Below, one piece after another: positions 30,119-41,022 of a stretch of DNA of 64,000 nucleotides; position 1 is the first letter of the stretch; every line of letters starts with the position of its first letter. Under the pieces are notes generated by a model. It saw only the letters and a list, made by a program, of their open reading frames with translations. It was not told the origin of the DNA and made no database searches. The DNA comes from Wenzhouxiangella sp. XN201. Lineage in GTDB: Bacteria; Pseudomonadota; Gammaproteobacteria; Xanthomonadales; Wenzhouxiangellaceae. The stretch spans positions 186,001 through 250,000 of the forward strand of contig NZ_JAAIVI010000020.1 in NCBI RefSeq assembly GCF_011008905.1. Reading direction: 5' to 3'. A program made the position numbers and the translations under genes.

Positions 30119-31612
30119 TCAGCCAACGGCATTCCAGCCGCCGGCACGATTGACCAGCCAGTCGACCAGCATGCCGACCGGTCGGCCGGTGCCGGATTCG
30201 GGCTTGCCCCACTGCCAGGCCGCGCCCGCGATATCGACGTGGGCCCAGCGCTGTCCTTCGGCGAAGCGCGACAGGAAACAGCCGGCGGTAATGCTGCCAG
30301 CCGGCATGCCGCCGACGTTCTTCATGTCGGCGAATGGCGACTCGATCTGTTCCTGGTAGTCGTCCCACAGCGGCAGGCGCCAGGTGCGGTCGGCCGAGCG
30401 TTGGCCGGCGGCCAGTAGTTCCTCGGCCAGTTCGTCGTTCTGCGTCATGACGGCGCTGGCGTGATGGCCCAGCGCGACCACGCAGGCACCGGTCAGGGTG
30501 GCCAGGTCCACCGTGGTATCTGGCTTGAGTCGTCCCGTCCAGGTCAGGGCATCGGCCAGGATCATGCGGCCCTCGGCGTCGGTGTTATGCACTTCGATGG
30601 TCTTGCCGTTCATGGCGGTGATCACATCACCCGGGCGATAGGCTTTGCCGTCGGGCATGTTCTCGACTGCGGCGACCACGCCTTCGACGTTCATCGGCAG
30701 CTTGAGCCGCGCTACGGCTTCCATCGCACCGATGGTGGCGGCTGCCCCGCCCATGTCGAACTTCATCTGTTCCATCAGGTCGCGCGGCTTGATCGAGATG
30801 CCGCCGGTGTCGAAGGTTACGCCCTTGCCGACCATCGCCAGCGGCGCATCGCCGTCCTTACCGCCGCTCCAGCTCAGGCGGATCAGTCGTGGACGGTTGG
30901 CGCTGCCCACGGCGACCGCCAGCAGGGCGTTCATGCCGAGCTTTTCCATCTCCTCGTCTTCGAGAATCTCGACCTCCAGGCCGTCGTGCTCGGCGGCCAT
31001 GGTCTCGGCGATCTCGGCCAGGTAGGCCGGCGTGCAGATGTTGGGCGGCAGGTCGGCCAAATCGCGGGCGCGCTGCACCCCAGCGGCAATCGCCGAGGCC
31101 AGCGAGAGCTGCTGCTCGGCGCCCTTGCCGGCCGGGAAACTGACCGTGTCAGTCGCCGGCGGTGCGTCATCCTTGGGCTTTTTGGTGGCGCTGTAGACAT
31201 AGTCGGCATAGGCCAGCGCAATGCCGGCCTGGCGAACTTTCCAGTCGCTGTCGCGGTCGGTCACCTTGGCGTCGGCCAACAGGCAATGGGCACTGGTGGC
31301 ATGTGACTGCCTGAGCGCCTTGCCGGCGGCCTTGACCGCCTTGTCAAAGGCCACCGCGTCCAATTTCTCGGCCTTGCCAAGGCCGACAACGAGAATGCGC
31401 CGGGCGCCAATACCGGTCAGCGCGTGCAGCATCAGGGTCTTGCCGGCCTTGCGCGGCAGCTCGCTGCCTTTATCGAGTTGCGTGAGCACGCCGCCAATCG
31501 CCGAGTCGATTTCGGCGGCGGCGCCATCGAGGCCATTTCCTTCGGGAAGCCCGATGATCAGGCAATCGGTTTCGACGGCACTTGTCGCCGCGTCGGTGGT
31601 TGTAAACTGCAT
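30119..31612 (-). CDS. pepA: Leucyl aminopeptidase (cytosol aminopeptidase, M17)
   Basis: PepA is a hexameric two-zinc (or Mn/Zn) aminopeptidase; in E. coli it also binds DNA at cer sites with XerCD and ArgR. The 497-residue product has the N-terminal macro-like domain and the C-terminal catalytic domain, with metal-site Lys/Asp in GVTFDTGGISIKP, the bicarbonate Arg and active-site Asp/Glu in NTDAEGRMILADALT, and GACVVALG. The ATG at 31612 (MQFTTTDAATS) is used; 16 more codons upstream have no ribosome site. Divergent from lptF with 81 bases between; a TACAAT on the minus strand near 31670-31675 may be its -10. Confidence 0.97.
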   Translation of the reverse strand: MQFTTTDAATSAVETDCLIIGLPEGNGLDGAAAEIDSAIGGVLTQLDKGSELPRKAGKTLMLHALTGIGARRILVVGLGKAEKLDAVAFDKAVKAAGKALRQSHATSAHCLLADAKVTDRDSDWKVRQAGIALAYADYVYSATKKPKDDAPPATDTVSFPAGKGAEQQLSLASAIAAGVQRARDLADLPPNICTPAYLAEIAETMAAEHDGLEVEILEDEEMEKLGMNALLAVAVGSANRPRLIRLSWSGGKDGDAPLAMVGKGVTFDTGGISIKPRDLMEQMKFDMGGAAATIGAMEAVARLKLPMNVEGVVAAVENMPDGKAYRPGDVITAMNGKTIEVHNTDAEGRMILADALTWTGRLKPDTTVDLATLTGACVVALGHHASAVMTQNDELAEELLAAGQRSADRTWRLPLWDDYQEQIESPFADMKNVGGMPAGSITAGCFLSRFAEGQRWAHVDIAGAAWQWGKPESGTGRPVGMLVDWLVNRAGGWNAVG

Positions 31613-31693
31613 GGTGATATTCCGCCTTGAATGAATTCGGATGAGATTGGCAAGAACCAAGCATCATTGTACCCGGCGCCGCTGGACGGCTGA

Positions 31694-32761
31694 ATGCTGA
31701 TTCTGCAGCGCTACGTACTGCGACAGGGGCTGGTGGCCAGCCTGTCGAGCCTGATCGTATTTCTGGGTGTGGTCAGTGCCCTGTTCCTGGCCGAGTTGCT
31801 CGGCGAAGCCGCGCAGGGCGATCTGCCTGGCGGCAGTGTGTTGTTGATGCTCGTTCTGCGCCTGCCCGAAGCGGTCATGCTGGTTGGGCCGCTCGCGCTG
31901 CTGACCGGAATGCTCATGACTCTGGGCCGACTGCAGGAAGAGAGCGAGCTGGTCGTGATGCGCAGCGCCGGCCTGCGCTTTCGTCGCTTGCTGCGACCGG
32001 TGCTGGTTCTGGCTTTGTTCTGGTCGGGCGGCCTGCTGATCGTCTCCGGCTGGCTCTCGCCGATGGCGGTGGAACGCTCGGCCACGCTGCTGGCCGACGC
32101 CGCACGCAGTGCGATGATGGCGGGCATCCGGCCGGGCCAGTTCGATCGCCTCAATCAGGGACGCACCACGATCTACGTCGGTCGGATCGATCGCAGCAGC
32201 GACACCCTCGGCGATATCTTCATTCAACACATGGAGCGTGGAAGCACCGAGATGCTCGCCGCGCGCGAGGGGCGACTCTGGTTGCCGGATGAGGATGCAG
32301 GACGCTACCTGCTCTTGACCGACGGTTTCCAGATTCAGCATGCCAACAAGCTCGAAGGGGGCGCCGTGCACGAAATGCGTTTTGCCCGCAATGAACTTCG
32401 CCTGCCTGCGCCCGACGAAAACACCGACCTGGGCGAGGCACGTTTTCGCCTGCCCGAATTGTTCCAGCCGGAAACGCCGGCCGAGCGTCGTGAGTGGCAC
32501 TGGCGGCTGGCCGCACCCGTGGCCGGGTTGTTGCTGGGTGTGCTGGCGCTGCCGCTGTCGAGTCGCAAACCGCGTCAGGGGCGTTACGGCAGCATCGTGA
32601 TCGCGCTGGTGTTGTATCTGATCTATAGCAACACGGTTCACGGTGGTCTGATCCTGATGGAGCAGCACGAGGCGATGAGCGGGCCGGGACTGTGGCCGGT
32701 GCATGGCGGGCTGGCCTTGCTCACTGCGTTGTTGTCGTGGCGCTACTGGAGATTGTGGTGA
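31694..32761 (+). CDS. lptF: LPS export ABC transporter permease LptF
   Basis: LptF and LptG form the transmembrane part of the LptB2FG exporter that extracts lipopolysaccharide from the inner membrane. The 355-residue product starts MLILQRYVLRQGLVASLSSL, has three N-terminal helices, a periplasmic beta-jellyroll (about 135-260) and three C-terminal helices (WHWRLAAPVAGLLLGVLALPLSSR). It overlaps lptG and is divergent from pepA, as in E. coli. Confidence 0.95.
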   Translation: MLILQRYVLRQGLVASLSSLIVFLGVVSALFLAELLGEAAQGDLPGGSVLLMLVLRLPEAVMLVGPLALLTGMLMTLGRLQEESELVVMRSAGLRFRRLLRPVLVLALFWSGGLLIVSGWLSPMAVERSATLLADAARSAMMAGIRPGQFDRLNQGRTTIYVGRIDRSSDTLGDIFIQHMERGSTEMLAAREGRLWLPDEDAGRYLLLTDGFQIQHANKLEGGAVHEMRFARNELRLPAPDENTDLGEARFRLPELFQPETPAERREWHWRLAAPVAGLLLGVLALPLSSRKPRQGRYGSIVIALVLYLIYSNTVHGGLILMEQHEAMSGPGLWPVHGGLALLTALLSWRYWRLW

Positions 32762-33831
32762 TTTTTGGTATCGCCGGTCGTTACGTCGGTCGTTCGGTGC
32801 TGATCTGGGTGGTGCTGGTGGCGTTGTTATTGCTCGGCCTCTATACCCTGATCGAGGGCATTCGCGAGGCGCGTGATATGACCGGTGACTACGGCCCCTT
32901 GGCCATGCTGGCCTATATGGCCCAGACCACGCCCAGCCGGCTCTACGACATCTTCCCGTTTGCTGCACTGATCGGCGTCATGCTGGGTCTTGGCGGGCTG
33001 GCCGCCACGAATGAATTGGTCGCGCTGCGTGCGGCCGGATTCGATCGCGGCCAGATCCTGGCCAGTGTTTTGGGCGTGATCATGCTATGCCTGCTGGTGC
33101 TGTTCCTTCTGGGTGAATCGATGATTCCGGGGCTGGAGGCGCGCGCCAGCGCCCAGCGCGACCAGTTGCGCAGTGGCCAGGTGCATCTGGGCAAGTTTGG
33201 TGCGCTTTGGCTGCGGGACGGCGACAAGATACTGCGTATCGGCTACTCGGCCTGGGCCGACGACGATCAGCCGGAATTCGGTGACGTACTGGTCTATCGC
33301 CTGGCATCCAACATGCAGCCCGAACTGCTGATGCATGCGGATGGTGCCACGCACGACGGCAGCGCATGGCGATTGCGTGGCGTCACCCGTCGCGGTGTGT
33401 TCGAAACGCCCGACTGGGAGAGGCGAGGCCGGGTCGAGCTCGATTCCACACTCAGCTATGACCTGTTCGCCTCGGCGGTGAGCAAACCGCGGATGCTTGC
33501 GATCGTCGATCTGCTCGGCATGATCCGTCTGCTCGATGCCAACGACCTCGACACCGGCCCGTATCGACAGGCGTTGTGGAACCGGGTTTTCTATCCTCTC
33601 AACGTCATTGCGATGATTCTGATCGCCCTGCCATTCGCATTCCGCGGTGGACGCCAGGGTGGGCGCGGTTTGAGCATTTTTGCCGGTTTGTCACTGGGGC
33701 TGATGTTCTTCGTCATCAGTCGCCTGATCCGGGGTTCGGCGATGCTTTGGCCGGGACCTTTGTGGTTGTTGATGATTCTGCCGGCGCTGTTCTTCGGAAC
33801 GATCGGATTGCTGTTGTTGCGGCGACTCTGA
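32758..33831 (+). CDS. lptG: LPS export ABC transporter permease LptG
   Basis: Second permease of the LPS exporter, 357 residues, six membrane helices with a central periplasmic jellyroll. The N-terminus FGIAGRYVGRSVLIWVVLVAL matches LptG. The start is a GTG at 32758 that overlaps the lptF stop by 4 bases with a GGAG six bases upstream; the GTG directly before it is possible. Its stop abuts that of the RDD gene: the two opposing TGA codons together make TGATCA at 33829-33834. Confidence 0.95.
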   Translation: MIFGIAGRYVGRSVLIWVVLVALLLLGLYTLIEGIREARDMTGDYGPLAMLAYMAQTTPSRLYDIFPFAALIGVMLGLGGLAATNELVALRAAGFDRGQILASVLGVIMLCLLVLFLLGESMIPGLEARASAQRDQLRSGQVHLGKFGALWLRDGDKILRIGYSAWADDDQPEFGDVLVYRLASNMQPELLMHADGATHDGSAWRLRGVTRRGVFETPDWERRGRVELDSTLSYDLFASAVSKPRMLAIVDLLGMIRLLDANDLDTGPYRQALWNRVFYPLNVIAMILIALPFAFRGGRQGGRGLSIFAGLSLGLMFFVISRLIRGSAMLWPGPLWLLMILPALFFGTIGLLLLRRL

Positions 33832-34278
33832 TCACCAGGCGTTCGTGCCGCGCTTGCGTGGCAGCAGCACCAGTCGCGTTCCCGAAATCATGTCGTGCCA
33901 GCTTCGACTCTCGCGATCGAACAGCGTCCAGATGAACCCCAGGCCCAGGCAGCCCAGTGACACACCGGCAAACAGAAAGCGCACCGTGATCTGGCCCCAG
34001 CCGGGGCGTTGCGTGTCCACCGTAACCAGCCGAATACGCCAGGCTTTCATGCCCAGGGTCTGACCGCCAACTCGCCAGCAAATTGCGAAATAGAGATACC
34101 AGACGACGAGTAAATAGAATTGAAACGCCGGGTTGCCGGGCTGGATTTCCGTGCCGGCAGGGATGACCACGATTGCGGCTGCAACCATCCACAAGGCTGC
34201 GACCAGCAATGCATCGTAGATCATCGATGCGGCTCGACGGGGCAGCCCGGTCGGGGGCAGGTTCTCAGGCTTGTTCAA
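33832..34278 (-). CDS. RDD-domain membrane protein
   Basis: A 148-residue membrane protein of the RDD family, named for Arg-Asp-Asp residues. Here the first motif reads GLPRRAASMIYDALLVAAL, and a second one is QTLGMKAWRIRLV, typical of the family. It has three to four membrane helices. RDD proteins are often found beside lptG; function is unclear, with sodium/proton transport reported for some members. It converges on lptG with no bases between the stops. Confidence 0.88.
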   Translation of the reverse strand: MNKPENLPPTGLPRRAASMIYDALLVAALWMVAAAIVVIPAGTEIQPGNPAFQFYLLVVWYLYFAICWRVGGQTLGMKAWRIRLVTVDTQRPGWGQITVRFLFAGVSLGCLGLGFIWTLFDRESRSWHDMISGTRLVLLPRKRGTNAW

Positions 34279-34517
34279 TGAAACGGGTGGGAACTTGGAT
34301 TTGTCCAGAGGTCATTGTACAGGTCGCGGTCAGTTTTGATGCCGCTCGCCGTGTCATTCTGTGTACCTGTAATGTCTTTAACAACAGCGCAAAATGTGGC
34401 AGAGTAGAACATGCTGCGAGGGAGTGGATGATTCCTATCCTGAAAGAACGCTCCCGTCAGGCGAGTTCGCCGAGCAAAAGTTGGTTATCTTGCTAAGGAC
34501 CCAGGGAGGTCACAATC

Positions 34518-35290
<773 letters not shown>

Positions 35291-35294
<4 letters not shown>

Positions 35295-36223
35295 CCCGAA
35301 GCGATCATACTGCGGGGGCGGCACCGTCCGCCCCCGCCGCTTCGCCGGAAAAACCGGACCAACGCCTGATTGATCGCTTCCTTGACGCATTCTGGGCCGA
35401 GCGCGGTGCAGCAGCGGCAACGCTGGAAGCCTACCGACACGACCTGCAACAGTTCCTGGCCGCCGTCCCGGTTCGGGCCGGTTCAATCGACAAGTCGCAT
35501 GTGCTCGCCTTCCTGGCCGGGCGGATGCGCTCGGGTGTCAGCACCACCAGTATCGTGCGCCAGCTGTCCTGCCTGCGGCAGTTCTTCGCCTGGGCGTTGC
35601 GCGAGTCGATCGTGTCGCGCAATCCGATGCTTGATATCGACGGACCGCGTCGGCCGCAATCGCTGCCCGGCACGCTGACGGCTGGTCAGGTTGAAGCGCT
35701 GCTGGCGGTACCCGACACCGAAACGCCACTGGGATTGCGTGATCGCGCCATGCTGGAGACGCTCTATGCCACCGGCATGCGAGTCAGCGAGCTGGCGGAT
35801 CTCAACCTGGGCCGACTGAATATCGGCCAGGGTGTGATTCGGGTGCTGGGCAAGGGCGGTCGCGAGCGGCTGGTGCCGCTGGGCGAGGCCGCTTTGGATG
35901 CGCTGCAGCAGTGGCTGCGAGTTCGGCCCGAATTGCATCCACAAGATGAGCGGGTATTCGTTTCGCGCAGTGGTCGACCGTTGTCACGCCAGGCTGTCTG
36001 GCAGCGAATTCGCGACCTGGCACGCCGGGCCGGGATCGCCGAGCCAGTCTATCCGCACCGGCTGCGCCACTCCTTCGCAACTCATTTGCTCGACAACGGG
36101 GCCGACCTCCGCGTGGTCCAGATGTTGCTTGGTCATGCCGATCTCGCCACCACTCAGATATACACCCATGTCTCTCGCGCCCGCCTGAAGGCCCTGCACC
36201 GGCAACACCACCCGCGCGGCTGA
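35291..36223 (+). CDS. xerD: Tyrosine recombinase XerD
   Basis: XerD with XerC resolves chromosome dimers at dif. The 310-residue product has the N-terminal SAM-like domain (RLIDRFLDAFWAERGAAAAT onward) and the catalytic domain with Arg in GMRVSELADL, Lys in GKGGRERLVPL, HxxR in HRLRHSFATHLL, His in LLGHADLATTQ and Tyr in IYTHVSRARL. XerD rather than XerC is preferred because dsbC follows, as in the xerD-dsbC pair of E. coli. The start is a TTG at 35291 overlapping the previous stop (TTGA); no in-frame ATG lies before the conserved region, and the first 22 residues are not homologous. Confidence 0.9.
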
Positions 36224-36347
36224 CCTGATGAAACTTGTCGCCCCGGCTGCGATCCAATCGAACAGCGACCGTGCGTGAGCTATCATGCGCGGCGGAAAAT
36301 GACCTGATTTGAAACGCGGACAAATCTTTACCTTGAGGAGTATCCGG

Positions 36348-37085
36348 ATGAAAATTTCTATTGGCATTGGCTCGCTCGTCGGGCTGATTCTTGCCCTGCC
36401 GGCGATGGCGGCGGACGAGCAGGCTATCGAGGAGCGGATTCGGGCGCTGGTGCCCGAAGTGGAAACGCTCGCGATTGCCGAAACGCCCGTGCCCGGTTTG
36501 ATGGAGGTTCAGCTCAACAACGACATCATCTACATGTCCAAAGATGGCCGCTACCTGATGCAGGGCCGGCTGATCGACCTTGAAACCCAGAACGACCTGA
36601 CCGATACGGCCAAGTCCGGCCTGAGGCGCGAACGGATCGCAGATCTCGATTCCGCTGACATGGTTTCGTTCGGCCCGGAAGATGCCGAATTCGAATTGAT
36701 GGTCTTCACCGATACCGACTGTGGTTACTGCCGTCGTCTGCACGAGCAGATCGATGCGTACGTCGATGAAGGCATTCGCATCAATTACCTTGCCTTTCCA
36801 CGTGCCGGCATTGAGTCCGCAACCTACGAAACCATGGTTTCGGTCTGGTGCGCCAGCGATCGCCAGTCGGCGATGACCACGGCCAAGTCCGGCCAGAAGC
36901 CACCGAAGGCCGAGTGCGACAACCCGGTCGAGGAACAGTACCTGCTGGGTCAGGCGCTGGGCGTGACCGGTACCCCGGCACTTCTGACACCCAACGGCGA
37001 CCTGATTCCCGGCTACGTGCCGCCCGGCGAACTCAAGAAGCGCCTTCAGGGTCTGGCCGACGCGAGCGCCTCGAGCGCTGACTGA
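36348..37085 (+). CDS. dsbC: Thiol:disulfide interchange protein DsbC
   Basis: DsbC is a periplasmic dimeric disulfide isomerase. The 245-residue product has a signal peptide (MKISIGIGSLVGLILALPAMA), the N-terminal dimerisation domain (about 23-85), and a thioredoxin-fold domain with CGYC at residues 125-128 and the cis-Pro in GVTGTPALLTPNG. A second cysteine pair (VWCAS and AECDN) matches the structural disulfide of DsbC. The ATG at 36348 has GAGGAG upstream. Oxidised, isomerised products would include cysteine-rich exported proteins such as the one at 54983. Confidence 0.95.
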   Translation: MKISIGIGSLVGLILALPAMAADEQAIEERIRALVPEVETLAIAETPVPGLMEVQLNNDIIYMSKDGRYLMQGRLIDLETQNDLTDTAKSGLRRERIADLDSADMVSFGPEDAEFELMVFTDTDCGYCRRLHEQIDAYVDEGIRINYLAFPRAGIESATYETMVSVWCASDRQSAMTTAKSGQKPPKAECDNPVEEQYLLGQALGVTGTPALLTPNGDLIPGYVPPGELKKRLQGLADASASSAD

Positions 37086-37133
37086 TTTGTCCGGGCCGTC
37101 GCAGACGGCTCGGTTCGCCCCGGAGTCGTGCCC

Positions 37134-37139
37134 TATAAT
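37134..37139 (+). promoter_or_regulatory. -10 box of purL
   Basis: A perfect TATAAT lies 36 bases ahead of the purL ATG. No -35 match was found at 16 to 18 bases upstream (the region reads CGGTTC), so this may be an activator-dependent or weak promoter. Confidence 0.4.
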
Positions 37140-37175
37140 GGCGCGCTCACTGGTAGCCGATACTCGGGGATTCGC

Positions 37176-40100
37176 ATGATTGTCTTGCTCGGCAGGGACG
37201 CGCTGCCGCCGTTCCGCCTGGCCCAGCTCGCACGCGCCGTATCCGACCTGCAAGGACGACCGGTCGAGCTCGAAGCCAGCGAGCTTTTCCTGATCGACGC
37301 ACCCGAACTGCCGCCCGAACCCGAGCGCGGTCGCCTGCTATCCCTGCTTTCGGCACAGCCGCACGCCAGCGATCGACTGGCCGATCACGAATTGCTGATC
37401 GCTCCCCGCCCGGGTACGGTCACGCCCTGGGCAAGCAAGGCCGCCGACATCCTCGAGCGTTGCGGCCTGGGCGCTTTCTCCCGGATCGAACATGCCACCT
37501 TGTTCGCAGTCGATGGCCTGCCGACCGCCGAACTTTCGAACGCTTCCCGGCGATTGCTGCACGACCGCATGACCCAGTCGATCGTCGAGCATCTGGCCGA
37601 CCTTGAGGGCTGGTTCGAGCAAGCCGAGCCGGCGCCGCTGGGCGTGATCGAACTCGGTAGCGATCCGGCTGCCAGCCTGGCTCGGCGCAACACCGAACTC
37701 GGCCTGGCGCTGAGTGCCGACGAGATCGATTACCTGGTCAAAGCCTACGGGCGGCTGGCGCGCGACCCCAGCGACGCCGAGTTGATGATGTTCGCCCAGG
37801 CCAACTCGGAGCATTGCCGGCACAAGATCTTCAACGCCACCTGGGAGGTCGACGGGCGGCCGGTCGAGGGCAGCCTGTTCGGTCTGATCCGTTCTACCCA
37901 TGCAGCCACTCCGGAAGGCACCCTGGTTGCCTACGACGACAACGCCGCCGTGATCGAGGGCTTCGATGTCGAGATGTTCCTGACCGATCCGGACCAAGGC
38001 GCCTATCGCTGCCGCGCCGACCGGGCGCATATCCAGATCAAGGTCGAGACCCATAACCACCCGACCGCCATCTCGCCCGATCCGGGAGCGGCCACCGGAT
38101 CCGGCGGAGAAATTCGCGATGAGAGCGCCACTGGCCGAGGCGCCCGGCCGGTCGCCGCCCTGTGCGGTTTTTCAGTATCGGACCTGCGCATCCCCGACTG
38201 GGTCCAGCCCTGGGAAACCGCACCGGTCGCGCCCGGCCGGATGGCTTCGGCTCTGGAGATCATGCGCGACGGCCCGATCGGTGCGGCGCGCTTCAATAAC
38301 GAGTTCGGCCGGCCGGCGCTGCTGGGCTATTTCCGCAGCTTCAGCGCGCCGATTGGCGAGCGGCTGTGGGGTTACCACAAGCCGATCATGCTCGCCGGCG
38401 GCAGCGGCATGATCGCCGATGGCCAGACGCATAAGCTTGCGCTGTCGCCCGGCGATCGCATCATCGTGCTCGGCGGTCCGGCCATGCTGATCGGCCTCGG
38501 CGGCGGTGCGGCTTCCTCGATGAGTTCGGGGCAATCCGACGCCGATCTCGATTTTGCCTCGGTCCAGCGCGGCAACCCCGAGATGCAGCGCCGTGCCCAG
38601 GAGGTGATCGACCGCTGTTGGCAGCAGGGCGAGGCCAACCCGATCAAGTCGGTGCACGATGTCGGTGCCGGTGGGCTTTCCAACGCCTTGCCGGAGTTGC
38701 TGCACGACGGCGGCGTGGGCGGGCAGCTGGAACTGCGCGAGATTCCCACCAATGATCCTGCGCTCTCGCCGATGGAGCTGTGGTGCAACGAGGCGCAGGA
38801 GCGCTACGTGCTGGCGGTTGCCCCCGAAAATCTCGAGCAATTCGCCGCCCTGTGTGCGCGCGAGCGCTGCCCCTGGGCTGATGTTGGCGAGGCCAGCGAC
38901 GACGGTCGCTTGCTGGTCGCCGACCGCCTGGGTGATCGAGCGGCCATCGACATGCCGCTCGAAGTCTTGCTGGGCAAGGCACCGCGCATGCATCGCCGGG
39001 CCGAAACGCGTACAACCGCAGTGGAATCTTCGCCACTCGACGACATCACCATCGACCAGGCCATCGATCAGGTGCTGGCACTGCCCGCTGTCGGCAGCAA
39101 GGAATTTCTGGTCACCATTGGTGATCGCACGGTCGGAGGCCTGAGCGTACGCGATCAGATGGTCGGCCCGCATCAGGTGCCGGTGGCCGATTGCGCTATC
39201 ACCCTGCTCGACTACGACGGCCAGGCCGGCAGTGCCATGGCGATCGGCGAGCGCACACCGCTTGCTGTGCACGATTCGGCCGCCGCGGCGCGCATGGCCG
39301 TCGGCGAGGCCTTGACCAACCTGGCCGGCACCCGGGTGCGCGACCGGCGCCACGTCAAGCTCTCGGCAAACTGGATGGCTGCGGCCGGTGCGCCGGGGCA
39401 GGATGCGGCCCTGCGTGCCGCGGTCGAGGCGGTGGCCGAACTTTGCCCGCAATTGTCATTGTCGATTCCGGTCGGCAAGGATTCGCTGTCGATGCAGACG
39501 GTGTGGAACGACCAACAAGGCGAGCAGCGCATGATTGCGCCGGTCTCATTGATTGTTACCGCTTTTGCGCCGGTGCCGGATGTGGGCGTGCATCGCACGC
39601 CGCAGTTGAGGCGCGATGTTGACTCACGCCTGTTGCTGATCGATCTGGGCCGCAATCGACTGGGGCAATCGGCCCTGGCCCAGGTGCTGACGCGCCCGCT
39701 CGGTCCGGTGCCCGACCTCGATAATGCCGGCCGGCTTGCCGCCCTGTTCGACACCGTCCAGCGCCTGCTCGACGACAACGTGATTCTGGCTTGCCACGAC
39801 CGTTCCGACGGCGGGTTGTTCACCACCGTGCTGGAAATGGCGCTGGCCGGCCACTGCGGTGTCCGGCTCGATCTGGGTGATGATGCCGCCGAGCCGCTGG
39901 CCGACTTGTTCAATGAGGAACTGGGGCTGGTTATCCAGGTGGCCGACGAGGATCTTGCTGACATTCGTGGCCTCTTCGCCGAGGCCGGACTCGACGAGTG
40001 CCTGCGAGAGATCGGCGAACTGCAGGAGCAGCCGGAATTGGACATCCATGCCGGTGGCGAGCGCCTGACCCGCCGCGAACTGCCCGAACTGGCCCGGCGC

Positions 40101-41012
40101 TGGGGCGAGACCAGTTATCGCATGCAGCGCCTGCGCGACCATCCTGATTGTGCCGACGAAGCCTACGCCGCCCTGGGCGACTGGTCGCGTCCGGGCCTGG
40201 TGCCGAAGAAGGAATTCGAAGTGCCATCATCGGTGTCGGTCCATTCCGGCGCCAGGCCGCGGGTCGCCATTCTGCGCGAGCAGGGCGTCAACGGTCAGCG
40301 CGAAATGGCCCGCGCCTTCATGACTGCCGGTTTCGAGGCAGTCGATGTGCATATGAGCGATCTGGAAGCTGGCCGCCAGCGCCTGACCGACTTCCACGGC
40401 CTGGCCGCCTGCGGCGGATTTTCCTTCGGTGATGTGCTCGGGGCCGGTCAGGGCTGGGCGCGTTCGATCCTGTTCAATGACGCCTTGAGCGAGCAGTTTC
40501 GGGCCTTTTTCGACGATCCGCGCCGATTCGCACTGGGCGTGTGCAATGGCTGTCAGATGCTTTCGGCACTGCGCGAGATCATTCCCGGAACGGATGCCTG
40601 GCCGGATTTCATCGTCAATCGTTCGCGCCAGTTCGAGGCGCGCCTGAGCCTGGTCGGCATCGAGGACAGCCCGTCGCTGTTCTTTGCCGACATGGCGGGC
40701 TCGCGCCTGCCGGTTGTCACCGCCCACGGCGAGGGCCGCGCGGTCTTCGCCGACGGCTTGCCGGCCGCGGCGCCGGTGGCACTTCGCTATATCGATGCCG
40801 GGGGGCAGGGCACCGAACGCTACCCTGACAACCCCAATGGTTCGCCGGAAGGTATTACCGGCCTGACCAGCGACACGGGCCGCGTGACCATCCTGATGCC
40901 GCATCCCGAGCGCCTGCTGCGCCGCGTCAACTACTCCTGGGCGCCGGCCGAATGGGGCGAGCTTTCGCCCTGGATGAAGATGTTTCACAATGCCCGCGCC
41001 TGGCTGGAGTGA
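37176..41012 (+). CDS. purL: Phosphoribosylformylglycinamidine synthase
   Basis: PurL converts formylglycinamide ribonucleotide to the amidine with ATP and glutamine, the fourth step of purine synthesis. The 1278-residue product is the large, single-chain type of gammaproteobacteria: N-terminal PurS-like domain, linker, two ATP-binding FGAM synthetase halves (ANSEHCRHKIFNA; SVHDVGAGGLSNALPELLHD), and a C-terminal glutaminase domain with the nucleophile Cys in LGVCNGCQML and His-Glu in MPHPERLLRR. Start MIVLLGRDALPPFRL at 37176; the 16 extra open codons upstream are promoter DNA. Confidence 0.98.
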   Translation: MIVLLGRDALPPFRLAQLARAVSDLQGRPVELEASELFLIDAPELPPEPERGRLLSLLSAQPHASDRLADHELLIAPRPGTVTPWASKAADILERCGLGAFSRIEHATLFAVDGLPTAELSNASRRLLHDRMTQSIVEHLADLEGWFEQAEPAPLGVIELGSDPAASLARRNTELGLALSADEIDYLVKAYGRLARDPSDAELMMFAQANSEHCRHKIFNATWEVDGRPVEGSLFGLIRSTHAATPEGTLVAYDDNAAVIEGFDVEMFLTDPDQGAYRCRADRAHIQIKVETHNHPTAISPDPGAATGSGGEIRDESATGRGARPVAALCGFSVSDLRIPDWVQPWETAPVAPGRMASALEIMRDGPIGAARFNNEFGRPALLGYFRSFSAPIGERLWGYHKPIMLAGGSGMIADGQTHKLALSPGDRIIVLGGPAMLIGLGGGAASSMSSGQSDADLDFASVQRGNPEMQRRAQEVIDRCWQQGEANPIKSVHDVGAGGLSNALPELLHDGGVGGQLELREIPTNDPALSPMELWCNEAQERYVLAVAPENLEQFAALCARERCPWADVGEASDDGRLLVADRLGDRAAIDMPLEVLLGKAPRMHRRAETRTTAVESSPLDDITIDQAIDQVLALPAVGSKEFLVTIGDRTVGGLSVRDQMVGPHQVPVADCAITLLDYDGQAGSAMAIGERTPLAVHDSAAAARMAVGEALTNLAGTRVRDRRHVKLSANWMAAAGAPGQDAALRAAVEAVAELCPQLSLSIPVGKDSLSMQTVWNDQQGEQRMIAPVSLIVTAFAPVPDVGVHRTPQLRRDVDSRLLLIDLGRNRLGQSALAQVLTRPLGPVPDLDNAGRLAALFDTVQRLLDDNVILACHDRSDGGLFTTVLEMALAGHCGVRLDLGDDAAEPLADLFNEELGLVIQVADEDLADIRGLFAEAGLDECLREIGELQEQPELDIHAGGERLTRRELPELARRWGETSYRMQRLRDHPDCADEAYAALGDWSRPGLVPKKEFEVPSSVSVHSGARPRVAILREQGVNGQREMARAFMTAGFEAVDVHMSDLEAGRQRLTDFHGLAACGGFSFGDVLGAGQGWARSILFNDALSEQFRAFFDDPRRFALGVCNGCQMLSALREIIPGTDAWPDFIVNRSRQFEARLSLVGIEDSPSLFFADMAGSRLPVVTAHGEGRAVFADGLPAAAPVALRYIDAGGQGTERYPDNPNGSPEGITGLTSDTGRVTILMPHPERLLRRVNYSWAPAEWGELSPWMKMFHNARAWLE

Positions 41013-41022
41013 AGGGCGGAGA

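Noticed and set aside
34414-34433. Sigma-54-like TGGCA...TGCTG before the KKASK gene
   Set aside because: GG and GC are 13 bases apart instead of 10.
37095-37109. GCCGTC-GCA-GACGGC hairpin after dsbC as terminator
   Set aside because: Short stem and no T-tract follow it.
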